Shown here in pieces: positions 44,901 to 52,911 of a DNA stretch of 64,000 nt. A program made the translations under genes and the position numbers. The DNA is taken from the NCBI GenBank assembly GCA_965202735.1, contig OZ241844.1, positions 1,922,001 through 1,986,000 of the forward strand, written 5' to 3'. The stretch is from HK1 sp965202735 (lineage in GTDB: Bacteria; Pseudomonadota; Gammaproteobacteria; HK1). The notes beneath the pieces are model-generated. The model was not told the origin of the DNA. It saw nothing but the letters and a program-made list of their open reading frames with translations, and did not search any database. How positions within the stretch are numbered: position 1 is the stretch's first letter; every line of letters begins with the position of its first letter.

Positions 44901-45131
44901 TATTGGATCTGCGACGGCCCGGTCAAGGTGGAGCGCCGTGTGCCACTGCTCCCCTACAGCCAAGAGGTTGCGCGCCTGAAATGGCTCAAGAGGAGCGTCG
45001 CCATCTATCGCCTCGCATTCGGACAGCCGCGCCAGGATGACCTTCTCGCCTATCTGTGCGGCCTTGATGAGGCGTTGACCAAAGATGAAATGGATGCACT
45101 GCAAATCCGACTCGAGCCGCCCGCAAATTGA
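41982..45131 (+). CDS. Large SF2/SNF2-type helicase of the candidate defence operon
   Basis: A 1049-residue protein from ATG 41982. Walker A ADEVGLGKTMTARG is at residue ~44, motif II LIILDEFQRF at ~255, motif III LLSATPYRML at ~300. The second RecA domain lies far downstream: LATTSIGQEGLDFHPYCHRLYHWNLPRN near 885 and DLEQREGRVHRYKGHA near 915 (motifs V and VI). About 500 residues between the halves form a large insertion of unknown fold. This split arrangement with a QxxGRxxR motif is that of SNF2-like helicases in restriction and phage-defence systems. It follows the PLD stop by 10 bases. With DUF6361 and PLD it makes a three-gene unit; nucleic-acid translocation coupled to PLD cleavage is inference. 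Confidence 0.87.
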   Translation: MPDTERFDAEAALRPLKKFQRRTVDHVMRRFYQDSDATMRFLVADEVGLGKTMTARGVIACAIERLWDRVERIDVLYICSNQAIAGQNINRLNVLGKEAFSLPTRMTLLPLQLAGDHGLGRNKVNFISLTPGTTFNLRSSTGVSQERALLFHLLKELVEPRRGLCNLLQVGVGIDNWHRIVEQTRIDIDKVDRKLIENFQAECTNRNLIDKLADLCHIFHRSGNDYPQEMTGPRNQTIAELRSRLAHVCVDALAPDLIILDEFQRFTELLHGAHDAAMLARELFDYTDSKGNTARTLLLSATPYRMLTLSGDTEDDGNHYREFLESLCFLFGHERGPKVVEELSREVDRFRRAMLSLPHSKATARKRKLSIEEQLRTVMARTERVASTRDRDSMIQEPNLTIGVKPSDLRSAVAIAEVARVAGAPEIVEYWKSAPYLINFMRDYALKRAIRDYDGMKCPSPLLNALTAARPSSLIRRRIREYRPLKPPNGRMRLLMDDVFDNRLAQHLWIPPSLPYYSDGGSNESRTSKSLVFSSWSVVPDAVAAVLSYEAERRMGVRRAGMDYFDRRRPRPLQFRVAQGRLAGLRALLLIYPSPSIAKAADPLDIVASHSEMLSYDRMREALATRLEPYLRRLRSAAGGATEPNTWQWAAPAVLDALGGNRARSWLEDDDGFVDLGTEEAWGDHVDALRKAIRAGRVGGIVPDSAIDLLVDLALGSPAICALRALRRIAPALDWDDPALLTAAARVAWGFRALYNQHDTVALLRRESDDRYWHSAISHGARNNLQAVLDEYVHCLVESEGLTNEEPRLRATELARAIGRAISLLPSQIEVDEPCVRAGRLRIRKYIMRGRFAMRLADYRDEEGSAARLGGVRDAFNSPFRPFVLATTSIGQEGLDFHPYCHRLYHWNLPRNPVDLEQREGRVHRYKGHAIRLNVAASHAAAVRGCGRAPTDPWAAMFSAARAASSTDSGLIPYWICDGPVKVERRVPLLPYSQEVARLKWLKRSVAIYRLAFGQPRQDDLLAYLCGLDEALTKDEMDALQIRLEPPAN

Positions 45132-45196
45132 GTGGTCGCCGCACGCTGCCCCCGTGCGTCCCGATTCAACACGGTCGGACATCAACGACAGGTCGG

Positions 45197-46069
45197 CTAC
45201 AGTGATCCAGAACGCAGGAAAATCCCGGCTTCTTCGGCTACCGCGTCCGCTTCGGCCCGATCTTCTCGAAACAGTCGCGAGAAGCTCCGCGCACAGTTGG
45301 CATGAGGGGAGCTGGCCGCGAGCAGACTCTCAGCGAGCGCGCGAGCCGCTGCGTTGTGCTGGTCAATGGCTTTCGCGAGCTGGCCGCGTAGCACGACGAT
45401 GATCATTGCCCGTTCACGCAGCAGATTCTTGCGCGCGCTCACGTCGTCCAGCATGAAGAACGCGATCGTCGCCAACCCGCGTTGCTTCAGGCTCGAGTCG
45501 GCGTGCTCACTTCCGGGAAAGACTCCACGGAAGCTGATGACATCTTCCGGATCGACGTCCATCGATCCAATCGGATAGAAGAGCCACGGTTGCTCGGACC
45601 CCATACCGGCCAGGTCTTCGCCTTCCAGGTGGTAGTCACCCGCAATCGGGAAGTAGTCCTTCTTGAGTCCCGAATTGCAGGGCTTGCAGGCGACTGCGTA
45701 GTTCAAGAGATGATACGCCAGGAGATAGTATCCATCGTTCGCTCCGGGAGGAGCCGTCATGTGGATTCCTTCACCGATTCGACTTTGAGGACACTCCTTC
45801 ACGTTGCCCTTCGGGCGGAAGTGCTCGATGTCCAGCTCATGTCGACCGAGCTCCCCCGATTCGAATTTCCGTTCGCAGAAGCAGCACTTGCCTTCCCCTT
45901 GCAACTTCATGAAGACCGGCTTCACCTCGCTCCATATGGAGCTCTTCTCGTCGTACTTCTTCTTGCAGCGGAACTTCTCGGTTCGCCTGTTCGCCCGCGC
46001 ACTCCAGCCCGGAACATCCTGCTCGACCCTCGCCTGAAGCTCCTCGAGGGTCGCGGGATAGCGAATCAA
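45197..46069 (-). CDS. ptuB: PtuB-like HNH endonuclease (Septu-type)
   Basis: A 290-residue protein. KCCFCERKFESGEL and LDIEHFRPKGNV form the HNH metal and catalytic site (C-x-x-C, D-x-E-H), with a second Cys pair VACKPCNSGLKKDYFP completing the zinc site. The order C..C-E, IEHFRPK, C..CN-x-x-K-x-x-x-FP is that of the TIGR02646/PtuB family, which acts with an ATPase in Septu defence and as a retron effector. It overlaps ptuA by four bases (ATGA). It points toward the helicase operon, so the two defence units are convergent. DNA cleavage is assumed from the family. Confidence 0.85.
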   Translation of the reverse strand: MIRYPATLEELQARVEQDVPGWSARANRRTEKFRCKKKYDEKSSIWSEVKPVFMKLQGEGKCCFCERKFESGELGRHELDIEHFRPKGNVKECPQSRIGEGIHMTAPPGANDGYYLLAYHLLNYAVACKPCNSGLKKDYFPIAGDYHLEGEDLAGMGSEQPWLFYPIGSMDVDPEDVISFRGVFPGSEHADSSLKQRGLATIAFFMLDDVSARKNLLRERAMIIVVLRGQLAKAIDQHNAAARALAESLLAASSPHANCARSFSRLFREDRAEADAVAEEAGIFLRSGSL

Positions 46070-47298
46070 GACGCCGTCCCGGAAAGCTCGGCCATCAGCT
46101 CACGGGCCGCATCACCGTCGCCGACGCGAGCTCTCTCCACGAGCTCGCGTATCCGGCGGGTCTGCGTCCCGGATCGCGTGGATTCGAGGCCGAAGAGATC
46201 GGTCAGGAGAATCTGGTCCGCGTCCATCTTCGAAACTCCGACCTCCACCTGTTCCAGAACACTGCTGCCGTCGCTTCGTTGCCGCGCAACGATGACATTC
46301 CGCCAATGAAGGGAGCCGACCAGCAGAGGACTGTGGGAGGTCACGATGAACTGGATCTTCGGCAGGTACTTCGCAAGACGCGGAAGCAACTGCATCTGCC
46401 ATTCCGGGTGAATGTGCAGGTCCACCTCGTCGACCATCACGATGCCCTGATTCTCATCGAGCCTCTTTCCGCGAGGACATGTCCCGCAGACGTGGTAAAG
46501 CAGGTCACCGATCCACCCGATGAGCGCCCTGTATCCGTCCGAGAGCGCCGGGAACGGAACCCGAGCGCGCCCGTGCTTGAAGATATACTCCCCTGCCGAC
46601 ATTTCATCGGTGAGCTGGTACCGACCACGGCCCAGCAGACGGTTGACAAGGCTGCGGGCCTGCACGAAACGGCCACGGTTCGCGGCCTGGAATCGCGGTA
46701 GCCAGTGACTCAGGGGCACCAGGGAATACTGCTCTTCGAAGAGGCTCGTGATCCGTCCGGCCCGGACGAAGGACGATGCCCGTCGCCCCCCCTCGTCGAC
46801 GCGTCCCACCTTCTCGACTCGACGGTTCGCGCCATACCCTACGAAGAAGAAGGCATCGGAACTGCTGCTGAAGATCGGGCGCCAGTGTCTGTCGTCCGGA
46901 TGGACCCACTCGAATTGCTCCAGATCGCCGCGCCATCCAATGTGAATGCTGGACTCGACCTGTTCCATCCCGTCGGGCGGTTGGCTCTCGCGGTCCTGGT
47001 CGTTGGGCGTGAAAGTCGCATCGATGCGCGCGCCCCCCTCGACCGGACGACCGTACTCACGGCGGACCAGGTGATAGGGAAACAGTCCGGAACCGGTGAC
47101 TGCAGGCCCCAGCGCGGCGATGGCGATACCCTTGAGCAATGTCGTCTTTCCCGAACCGTTCCCTCCGAGCACCAGGTTCATGTTCCCGAAGTCCGGATTT
47201 TCGAGGCCGGAAACCGCGGCCCTGTCCGCATGGAGAAACCCGATCCGCGCTCGCCTGAACGTCCGGAAATTGCGCATGGCGATCGAATCGATGTACAT
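46066..47298 (-). CDS. ptuA: PtuA-like AAA/ABC-type ATPase (Septu-type)
   Basis: A 410-residue ATPase of the RecF/SMC-like class. AMRNFRTFRRARIGF leads to Walker A VLGGNGSGKTTLLKGIA (near residue 48). ALSDGYRALIGWIGDLL is the signature region, IVMVDEVDLHIHPEWQMQLLP is Walker B with the D-E pair, and FIVTSHSPLLVGSL is the His switch. The chain is short, without a long coiled coil, as in PtuA. Its partner is the HNH protein in the next overlapping gene. No reverse transcriptase or retron RNA is seen, so Septu rather than a retron is favoured. A small inverted repeat lies 43-64 bases upstream of the start. Confidence 0.85.
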   Translation of the reverse strand: MYIDSIAMRNFRTFRRARIGFLHADRAAVSGLENPDFGNMNLVLGGNGSGKTTLLKGIAIAALGPAVTGSGLFPYHLVRREYGRPVEGGARIDATFTPNDQDRESQPPDGMEQVESSIHIGWRGDLEQFEWVHPDDRHWRPIFSSSSDAFFFVGYGANRRVEKVGRVDEGGRRASSFVRAGRITSLFEEQYSLVPLSHWLPRFQAANRGRFVQARSLVNRLLGRGRYQLTDEMSAGEYIFKHGRARVPFPALSDGYRALIGWIGDLLYHVCGTCPRGKRLDENQGIVMVDEVDLHIHPEWQMQLLPRLAKYLPKIQFIVTSHSPLLVGSLHWRNVIVARQRSDGSSVLEQVEVGVSKMDADQILLTDLFGLESTRSGTQTRRIRELVERARVGDGDAARELMAELSGTAS

Positions 47299-47340
47299 CG
47301 CGCTCGCTCAACGGCCGTTGTCGAAACAGGAACATATCAC

Positions 47341-47362
47341 GTCACGGTCGAATGTCCGTGAC
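47341..47362. promoter_or_regulatory. Inverted repeat upstream of ptuA
   Basis: GTCACGG and CCGTGAC are separated by eight bases. The position fits an operator for the ptuAB transcript, but a chance palindrome is possible. Confidence 0.35.
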
Positions 47363-47377
47363 AGGGGCGTTCCCGCA

Positions 47378-47507
47378 CAGGACCATTCAAAAGTCGCGGT
47401 CATTGGCCTCCCAACCGGAAGATCGTACGGTGACGGGCAGTCTTTCGGCATCGAGGGCCCGGCTCGAGGATCTGATGAACCGCTCGCCACGACTTCTGGA
47501 TAGCCCT
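47378..47507 (+). repeat. Repeat R2 flanked by 11-bp direct repeats
   Basis: A well-preserved copy (GGACCATTCAAAAGTCGCGG, CGGAAGATCGTACGGTGACG, GTCTTTCGGCATCGAGGGCC, GATGAACCGCTCGCCACGAC). GCGTTCCCGCA stands at 47367-47377 and again at 47508-47518, the same kind of flanking duplication seen for the other good copies. It marks the border of the defence island. Confidence 0.85.
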
Positions 47508-47566
47508 GCGTTCCCGCAACGGACTCGGTGCACGAGGCCGGACAGCGGTGTGCAGCCGTTGTGCAC

Positions 47567-47675
47567 CTTGCGACCGCCTCGTCGACTGTCGATCTCTGCG
47601 CCAGCAGGGCACCGTTACTTTCTCCTTCCTTGAAAGAAGCTTGCGACCGCCTCGTCGACCGTCGATCTCTGCGCC
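47567..47675. repeat. 36-bp direct repeat pair in the 47519-47839 gap
   Basis: CTTGCGACCGCCTCGTCGAC followed by [T/C]GTCGATCTCTGCGCC occurs at 47567-47602 and 47640-47675. The remaining sequence up to the hydantoinase gene shows an open stretch (ELARYQDAIATRPEHLERYA, plus strand, to ~47798) that may be a degraded gene, but I cannot identify it. Confidence 0.6.
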
Positions 47676-47839
47676 GGCCACCACGAGGTCCGCGAGCTGG
47701 CCCGGTACCAGGACGCGATCGCGACCCGGCCGGAGCACCTCGAACGCTACGCGCGGGGCGGGGCCTGCAAACACCTCCGTGCGCCAGGTGCTCGTGTGAG
47801 GTCAGGCCCCGAGACCACTCCGGCTCGCGGCGCCGCCGC

Positions 47840-50062
47840 TCAACCGGTCGCAAAGCGCGGCCGGCCCGACGCCACCGCGATGACCGTGCGCTCCACCAGG
47901 GTCTCGCGACCCTCCACGACCGCCACGTCGTCGCGCTGCTCGACCGACAGATCCACCTCTCCGGCGCCGGCATCGACCGCACCCTTGCGGGCCCGCGCTT
48001 CCAGCGTGATCCTCGCATGCGCGGTGGCGGCCTCCAGGTCGGGGAAGTCCCGCGGAGTCGTCCCCGCGAACACGCGATACAGCCCGTCGTCGGGCGCGGC
48101 GATCGTCCCCGTGGCCTGAATCCGCACCCCGCCCACGACGGCGCCCACCGCATTCGCGACCCCGGCGTGCTCCGGCACCACCGCACGGGTGCCGAGCCGC
48201 CCGGCCACCGCCGGATAGTAGGCCGGGGCCGGGGCCCCGAGCCCGATGACGGGCCGGTCGAGCCGGACCGAGAAGTCCACGATCGAGCGCTCGCCGGAGC
48301 GTGACGCGGCCCGCAGCAGGTACCGGCCGAGACCGTCGAACGAATGCCCGTCGTGGTCGCAGGCGGCGTCGAGCAGCGCCTCGGCCGAGCGATCGACCAG
48401 CGCATCGACGATCGCCCGGCTCATGGCCTGCGCGTCCGGAGCGATGGGGACCCCCCGGTTGTCGGGCTGCTCGGCGAACAGCGAGAGGCCGGCGAGCGCC
48501 GCCCCCGCATCCCACTCCTCGTGCACGCCGAGGACATGGGCGGCGTCCGACGGTGTCACTCCGCAGAGCATGACCAGACCGCGTCCGACCAGCGATTCGA
48601 GGGCGCCGGTCTCGGCCTGCGATTCGAGCAGGCGGTCGAGCGGGGACGGACCGGCCGCGAGACGATCGAGGAGCACCCGCTCCCGCCGGCTCAATTCGCC
48701 GGCGATCCGGTCGGCGACCCGAGCGGCAGCGTCCCGAGCGGCGGCGCCCCGGTCGGCGGCGCCCCGGCCGGCGGCATCCCAATCGGCAGCGCCCCGGTCG
48801 GCGGCGTCCCAATTGGCAGCGCCCCGGTCGGCAGCACCCCGGTCGGCGGCGTCCCAATTGGCAGCGCCCCGGTCGGCAACACCCCGGTCGGCGGTGTCGA
48901 CGCGCAGCGCGAACCGGCCGATGTCGCCGCCGCGCCGCGGCGCCGCCCGCTGCCGCTCCAGGGTGTCCGTCACCAGGTCCGGATGCTCGGTGGCGAGCAG
49001 CGAGAGCGGCACCAGCCGGCGCGGGCCGATCCGCAGTCGCGGGCCGTTCCCGGCGCTGCCGACGCCGACGGTACCGCCGGTGCCGCCGGTATCCCCCGCC
49101 CCCCATCGCACCTCGCTGTCGCCCCCGAGCCCGACAGTGCGCATCGCCACCGCTTCCACCATGGTGCGGAATCCGCCCACGGTGGCGCCGTCGATGTCGA
49201 TTCGGGGCCGGCCGTCGACGAGCAGCGCGTAGTCGGTCGTCGTGCCCCCGATGTCGGAGACGAGCGCGTCGCGCTCGCCGGTCAGGTGCGATGCGCCGAC
49301 GAGGCTCGCGGCGGGGCCGGAGAGGATGGTCTCGACCGGCTTCAGTCGCGCGACATCCGCGCCGACCAGCGCCCCATCGCCGCGCACCACCATGATCGGG
49401 GCGGAGACGCCGAGCGCGTCGAACGATCGGCCGGCCGATTCCAGCAGGCGCTGGATGATCGGCACCAGCCGGGCGTTGAGCACGCAGGTCATCGCGCGGC
49501 GCGGACCGTCGAGACGGGTCGAGAGCTCGTGGCCGCACGTCACCGGCAGGCCGGTGCGCCCGCGCAGGCGATCGCGGACCGCCACCTCGTGCTCCGGGTT
49601 GCGTACCGCGAACATGCCGGCCACGGCGAACGCGTCGACCCTGCCTTCGAGGCCGGGCAGGGCCCGGTCGAGGGCGGCGAGGTCCGGCGCCTCGCGCGGG
49701 CGTCCGGCCGCGTCGTGACCGCCGCCGATCCGGATGCGGGGGCCGCCACGCAGCGCCTCGCCGATGCCGGCCCTGGTCGCCGCCGCATCGTCGAAGCCGA
49801 CGAGCACCAGACCCACCCGTCCACCCTGCCCTTCGACGAGGGCGTTGGTGGCAAGGGTGGTGGAGAGCGAGGCCAGCGCGATGGAGGAAGGGTCGATCCC
49901 CGAGTCCTCCAGCACCGACCTGGCGGCGCCGCGGATGCCGACCGCGAGGTCGTGCCGGGTGGTCAGCGCCTTCGCCGCGGCGAGGACCCGCCCGGACCGC
50001 TCGTCGTGGAGCACCGCGTCGGTATACGTGCCGCCGGTATCGATTCCGAGCAGGATGGGCAT
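47840..50062 (-). CDS. Hydantoinase/oxoprolinase A family protein with a pentapeptide repeat insertion
   Basis: A 740-residue protein of the HyuA family, longer than the usual ~650-700. The sugar-kinase-like fold shows ILLGIDTGGTYTDAVLHDE (phosphate 1 site), VETILSGPAASLVGASHLTG and VSDIGGTTTDYALLVDG (phosphate 2). ATP-dependent ring opening of hydantoins or 5-oxoproline is the family reaction. No HyuB partner gene is adjacent; the next gene upstream is an SDR. Between residues ~391 and 450 lies a run of twelve five-residue units (AADRG, AANWD and variants), coded by a 15-base repeat. It interrupts the protein without breaking the frame. Whether the enzyme remains active is unclear. Confidence 0.85.
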   Translation of the reverse strand: MPILLGIDTGGTYTDAVLHDERSGRVLAAAKALTTRHDLAVGIRGAARSVLEDSGIDPSSIALASLSTTLATNALVEGQGGRVGLVLVGFDDAAATRAGIGEALRGGPRIRIGGGHDAAGRPREAPDLAALDRALPGLEGRVDAFAVAGMFAVRNPEHEVAVRDRLRGRTGLPVTCGHELSTRLDGPRRAMTCVLNARLVPIIQRLLESAGRSFDALGVSAPIMVVRGDGALVGADVARLKPVETILSGPAASLVGASHLTGERDALVSDIGGTTTDYALLVDGRPRIDIDGATVGGFRTMVEAVAMRTVGLGGDSEVRWGAGDTGGTGGTVGVGSAGNGPRLRIGPRRLVPLSLLATEHPDLVTDTLERQRAAPRRGGDIGRFALRVDTADRGVADRGAANWDAADRGAADRGAANWDAADRGAADWDAAGRGAADRGAAARDAAARVADRIAGELSRRERVLLDRLAAGPSPLDRLLESQAETGALESLVGRGLVMLCGVTPSDAAHVLGVHEEWDAGAALAGLSLFAEQPDNRGVPIAPDAQAMSRAIVDALVDRSAEALLDAACDHDGHSFDGLGRYLLRAASRSGERSIVDFSVRLDRPVIGLGAPAPAYYPAVAGRLGTRAVVPEHAGVANAVGAVVGGVRIQATGTIAAPDDGLYRVFAGTTPRDFPDLEAATAHARITLEARARKGAVDAGAGEVDLSVEQRDDVAVVEGRETLVERTVIAVASGRPRFATG
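48713..48892 (-). repeat. Twelve 15-bp units inside the hydantoinase A gene
   Basis: On the minus strand, units such as GCCGACCGGGGCGCT and GCCAATTGGGACGCC alternate. Pairs of units are duplicated as higher-order blocks (AATTGGGACGCC recurs every 45 bases), showing expansion by repeated slippage or unequal exchange. Confidence 0.9.
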
Positions 50063-50156
50063 GGTCGTCGGGGATGGGGGGCGGAGGAGCCGCGGGCTGA
50101 GCTCGACGAGGCGCCGGGCCCGAGCCTGTCGCCGGCTATCGGTGATTCCCGGCGCC

Positions 50157-50271
50157 TCCCGCCAGGCGGAGACATGCTCCTGAATTCCCCTCGACCCGGC
50201 GCCCCGAGTGTCGGAATTGCGCCGGAATCCCATCGCGGCACGGCCTCTCCGGGCATTGGCGGGAATTGCTG
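50157..50271 (-). repeat. Repeat R1, copy E
   Basis: A reverse-oriented element with an eroded left end (CTCCCGCCAGGCGGAGACAT, CTGAATTCCCCTCGACCCGG) and an intact right end (GGCATTGGCGGGAATTGCTG). Confidence 0.8.
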
Positions 50272-50296
50272 CTCAACAGATGTCTTCCCATCTCGC

Positions 50297-50326
50297 GGCG
50301 ATTCCCGCCAATGCCCGGAGAGGCCG
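50297..50326 (+). repeat. Repeat R1, short inverted stub next to copy E
   Basis: GCGATTCCCGCCAATGCCCGG followed by AGAGGCCG is one end of R1 in the opposite orientation to copy E, 26 bases away. It stops exactly at the SDR stop codon (50327). Confidence 0.7.
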
Positions 50327-51103
50327 TCAATCCTCGACCGGCACCACGTAGTTCAGCCCCAGCCGGCCGCCGTCCGCCACCACCGTCTCGCCGGTGATGT
50401 ACGACGCCTCGTCGCTCGCCAGGAACGCGGCGACCGCGGCGATCTCTTCCGGCGCGCCCAGCCGCCCCATCGGCGTGCGGGACATCACGGTACGCCGCGC
50501 CTCGTCGCTCGATATGAGCTGCATCACCATGTCGGTGGCGATGCTGCCGGGTCCGATCGCGTTGACCCGGATGCCCTTCGGTGCGAGAGCCAGCGCCATG
50601 GCCACCGTAAGCTGCGCCACCCCGCCCTTGCACACCGCGTAGGAGAGCAGGTTCGCGTTGGTGATGTACGCCTGGATCGACGACATGTTGATGATCGCGC
50701 CGCCGCGTCCCTGCGCCGCCATCCGCTTCGCCGCGGCCTGTCCGGTGAGAAAGAACCCCTTGAGGTTCACCCGCACCACCCGGTCGAAGTCCTCCTCTTC
50801 GAGCTCCAGGATGTCGGCGGGATGCAGCACCGCGGCGTTGCTGATCATCACGTCGAGACCGCCGTGCGCCTCGACCGTCCGCTCGACGAGCGCCTCGACC
50901 TGGCCGCGGTCGCCCACGTCGCAGGCGACGAACATCGCCTCGCCGCCCGCATCGCGAAGCCGCCCGGCCGCCGCCTCGCCCTTCTCGACCTGAATGTCGG
51001 CCAGCACCACCTTCGCCCCGTCGGCCGCGAAACGTTCGGCGCACGCGAAGCCGATCCCCTGCGCCGCACCGGTGATGACCACCGACTTCGTGGAGCTGTC
51101 CAT
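50327..51103 (-). CDS. Short-chain dehydrogenase/reductase (SDR)
   Basis: A 258-residue classical SDR from ATG 51103. VVITGAAQGIGFACAERFA is the TGxxxGIG cofactor loop; VLADIQVEK, with Asp after the second strand, favours NAD. ISNAAVL is the NAG-type motif in altered form. INMSSIQAYITNANLLSYAVCKGGV holds the catalytic Ser and the Y-x-x-x-K pair (YAVCK). IRVNAIGPGSIATDM and ASYITGETVVADGG complete the family pattern. The substrate is unknown. It lies upstream of the hydantoinase gene on the same strand, separated by R1 copies. Confidence 0.9.
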   Translation of the reverse strand: MDSSTKSVVITGAAQGIGFACAERFAADGAKVVLADIQVEKGEAAAGRLRDAGGEAMFVACDVGDRGQVEALVERTVEAHGGLDVMISNAAVLHPADILELEEEDFDRVVRVNLKGFFLTGQAAAKRMAAQGRGGAIINMSSIQAYITNANLLSYAVCKGGVAQLTVAMALALAPKGIRVNAIGPGSIATDMVMQLISSDEARRTVMSRTPMGRLGAPEEIAAVAAFLASDEASYITGETVVADGGRLGLNYVVPVED

Positions 51104-51417
51104 GATTCCATGCCCTCCCCGTCCGTCACCGTTGACCCGGACCGTAGTGTCGGCGACAGGCGCCGCGTTTCCAACTCCGCAACACTCCGCGGACACCCTG
51201 CGGCCGCGTGGCTCACCCCGGTCCTTCCAACATCCGCGGCGCCGCCCGGACGCGCCGCGCCCGCGTGAATCCGGTCGCGGACGCCCGCGTCTCCGGCGAA
51301 TGCGGAGACTCGCCGGTGCTGCGGCCGGAAGGGGTCCTGCGCCCGGAAGGGGAGCGGGAGTGGCCAGTCGCCGTGAATGCCGGCGGTGCGTGCGGGTGTC
51401 GGGCGGCGCTTGCGCTA
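51104..51417. other. Intergenic stretch without a recognisable gene
   Basis: GC-rich, with short internal near-repeats (TGCGGCCGGAAGGGG/TGCGCCCGGAAGGGG near 51320-51350). It should contain the SDR promoter at its left end. No RNA gene or open frame with coding character was seen. Confidence 0.4.
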
Positions 51418-51540
51418 CAGCAATTCCCGCCAGCGCCCGGGAGAGGCCGTACCGTGGTGGAATTGTGGTGTGATTTCGACCTTCCGGGTGTCGAATCGAG
51501 GGGATTTCAGGGGTCTGTTCCCGCTTGGCGGGAATTGCTG
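51418..51540 (+). repeat. Repeat R1, copy F
   Basis: A full element: CAGCAATTCCCGCCAGCGCC, GGAGAGGCCGTACCGTGGTGG, GGTGTCGAATCGAGGGGATT and CTTGGCGGGAATTGCTG. It lies between the SDR and MFS genes. Confidence 0.88.
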
Positions 51541-51545
51541 CTTGC

Positions 51546-51595
51546 GCTGCGTGGCCGGAGCGCGCGAGCGTTCGACAACGCTCGCGCTACGCAGC
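51546..51595 (-). terminator. Strong double hairpin over the MFS stop codon
   Basis: The inner stem GCGCGAGCGTT/AACGCTCGCGC (11 bp, loop CGAC) is at 51562-51587 and the outer stem GCTGCGT/ACGCAGC at 51546-51552/51589-51595. The MFS TAG stop is in the outer part. Good candidate terminator for the MFS gene. Confidence 0.65.
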
Positions 51596-52822
51596 CGGGC
51601 CGCGCGCATCGTATCGCGCCCCGGTCGCCCGCAGCGCCAGCAGCGCCAGCAGCCCTTCGGCCCCGATCACCGCGAGCGCCACCGGCGCGCCGAAGACCTC
51701 GGCGAGCCAGCCGACGTGCAGGAAGCCGATGGGACCGGTCCCGATGCACAGCGTCAGCACCCCGAGCACCCGGCTGCGGTACTCCGGCCGCGCGTTCAGG
51801 TACGAGAGCGTGCCCTGCATGGCGGAGAAGCAGGCGCCCGCGAGCCCGATCGCGAGCAGCACCCCCGCCGCGGCCAGGAACGAGGGCAACGGACCGGCGA
51901 CGGCGAGGGAGACCACCCCGAGACAGCCGATCAGCGCGAGATACGCGGTCGTCCCCCACAGGTAGACCGGCGCGAACCCTCCCGGCCGCACCGCAATCGC
52001 CAGGACGATGGCGCCGATGAAGGCGCCGACGCCCTCGGCGCTGCCCAGGAGGCCCACCATCGCCGGGTCGAGGCCCAGCCGACCGGAGCCGATGACCGGG
52101 ATCATCGAAGTGAAGGGGAATCCGAAGATGTTGAACACGATGGTGATCCCGAACACCCAGCGCAGCCTCGCGTCGCCGGCGACGAAGCGGATGCCGGAGA
52201 GCAGCTCTCGGACGAAGTGCGCGGACTGCGCCCGCACCGCGGCGCCCGGCACGGGGGTGAGCGCGATGGCGGCCAGACAGACGGCGAACGCCGCGGCGCT
52301 CAGCGCGAACACCCCGGCCAGGCCGGAGGTCTGCAGCACGACGCCTCCAAGCACCGGGCCGGCCATCCGGGTGGCGTTGGAGGTGGCCGCATCGAGGCTC
52401 ATCGCCGCCGCCAGATCGCTGCCGGCAAGGTCTCCGAGCAGGCGCCGGCGCACCGGCATGTCCGTCGCCCAGAAGAGGCCGCACAGCACCGAGGCGGCCG
52501 CGACGTACGGAAAGCCGAGCACCGTGGCGCTCGCCGCGACCGCCATCGCCACGGAGACTGCGAGCACCAGCACGAGCGAGCCCACGAGGAGCGCCTTGCG
52601 GCTCACCCGGTCCGCGACTACCCCGACGAACGGCCCGCACAGCGCCAGCGGCAGCATCCACAGCATCGGCACCACGGAGACGAGCAGCGGAGACTCGGTG
52701 ATCCGGTACGTGTAGAGCCCGAGCACGAGGAGCTGGAGCCACCGCACGATGCCCGTGAGGGCGCCGACCACCCAGACGACCAGGAAGCGGGGATTGCCGA
52801 ACAGGAGACGGCGAGCGCCCAT
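51587..52822 (-). CDS. MFS transporter
   Basis: A 411-residue protein with about twelve hydrophobic segments. FGNPRFLVVWVVGALTGIVRWLQLL starts helix 1, GPFVGVVADRVSRKALLVGS is the MFS motif A between helices 2 and 3 (G-x-x-x-D-R-x-x-R), and the second half begins WVFGITIVFNIFGFPFTSMIP. The pattern is that of the MFS_3/enterobactin-exporter-like group that exports siderophores or drugs. No siderophore genes are nearby, so the cargo is unknown. Confidence 0.87.
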   Translation of the reverse strand: MGARRLLFGNPRFLVVWVVGALTGIVRWLQLLVLGLYTYRITESPLLVSVVPMLWMLPLALCGPFVGVVADRVSRKALLVGSLVLVLAVSVAMAVAASATVLGFPYVAAASVLCGLFWATDMPVRRRLLGDLAGSDLAAAMSLDAATSNATRMAGPVLGGVVLQTSGLAGVFALSAAAFAVCLAAIALTPVPGAAVRAQSAHFVRELLSGIRFVAGDARLRWVFGITIVFNIFGFPFTSMIPVIGSGRLGLDPAMVGLLGSAEGVGAFIGAIVLAIAVRPGGFAPVYLWGTTAYLALIGCLGVVSLAVAGPLPSFLAAAGVLLAIGLAGACFSAMQGTLSYLNARPEYRSRVLGVLTLCIGTGPIGFLHVGWLAEVFGAPVALAVIGAEGLLALLALRATGARYDARGPAA

Positions 52823-52911
52823 CGGCTATGACCACGACCGCGCCACGGCGACTCCTCGAACCCGAATCGTTCCCGTCCCGCGGCATCCGTGGCCGGTCGA
52901 CGCGCGGGAGG

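Noticed and set aside
47680..47800. Partial gene reading ELARYQDAIATRPEHLERYA
   Set aside because: The frame looks mildly coding-like, but I could not recognise a family and there is no start codon with a ribosome-binding site; mentioned only in the gap description.
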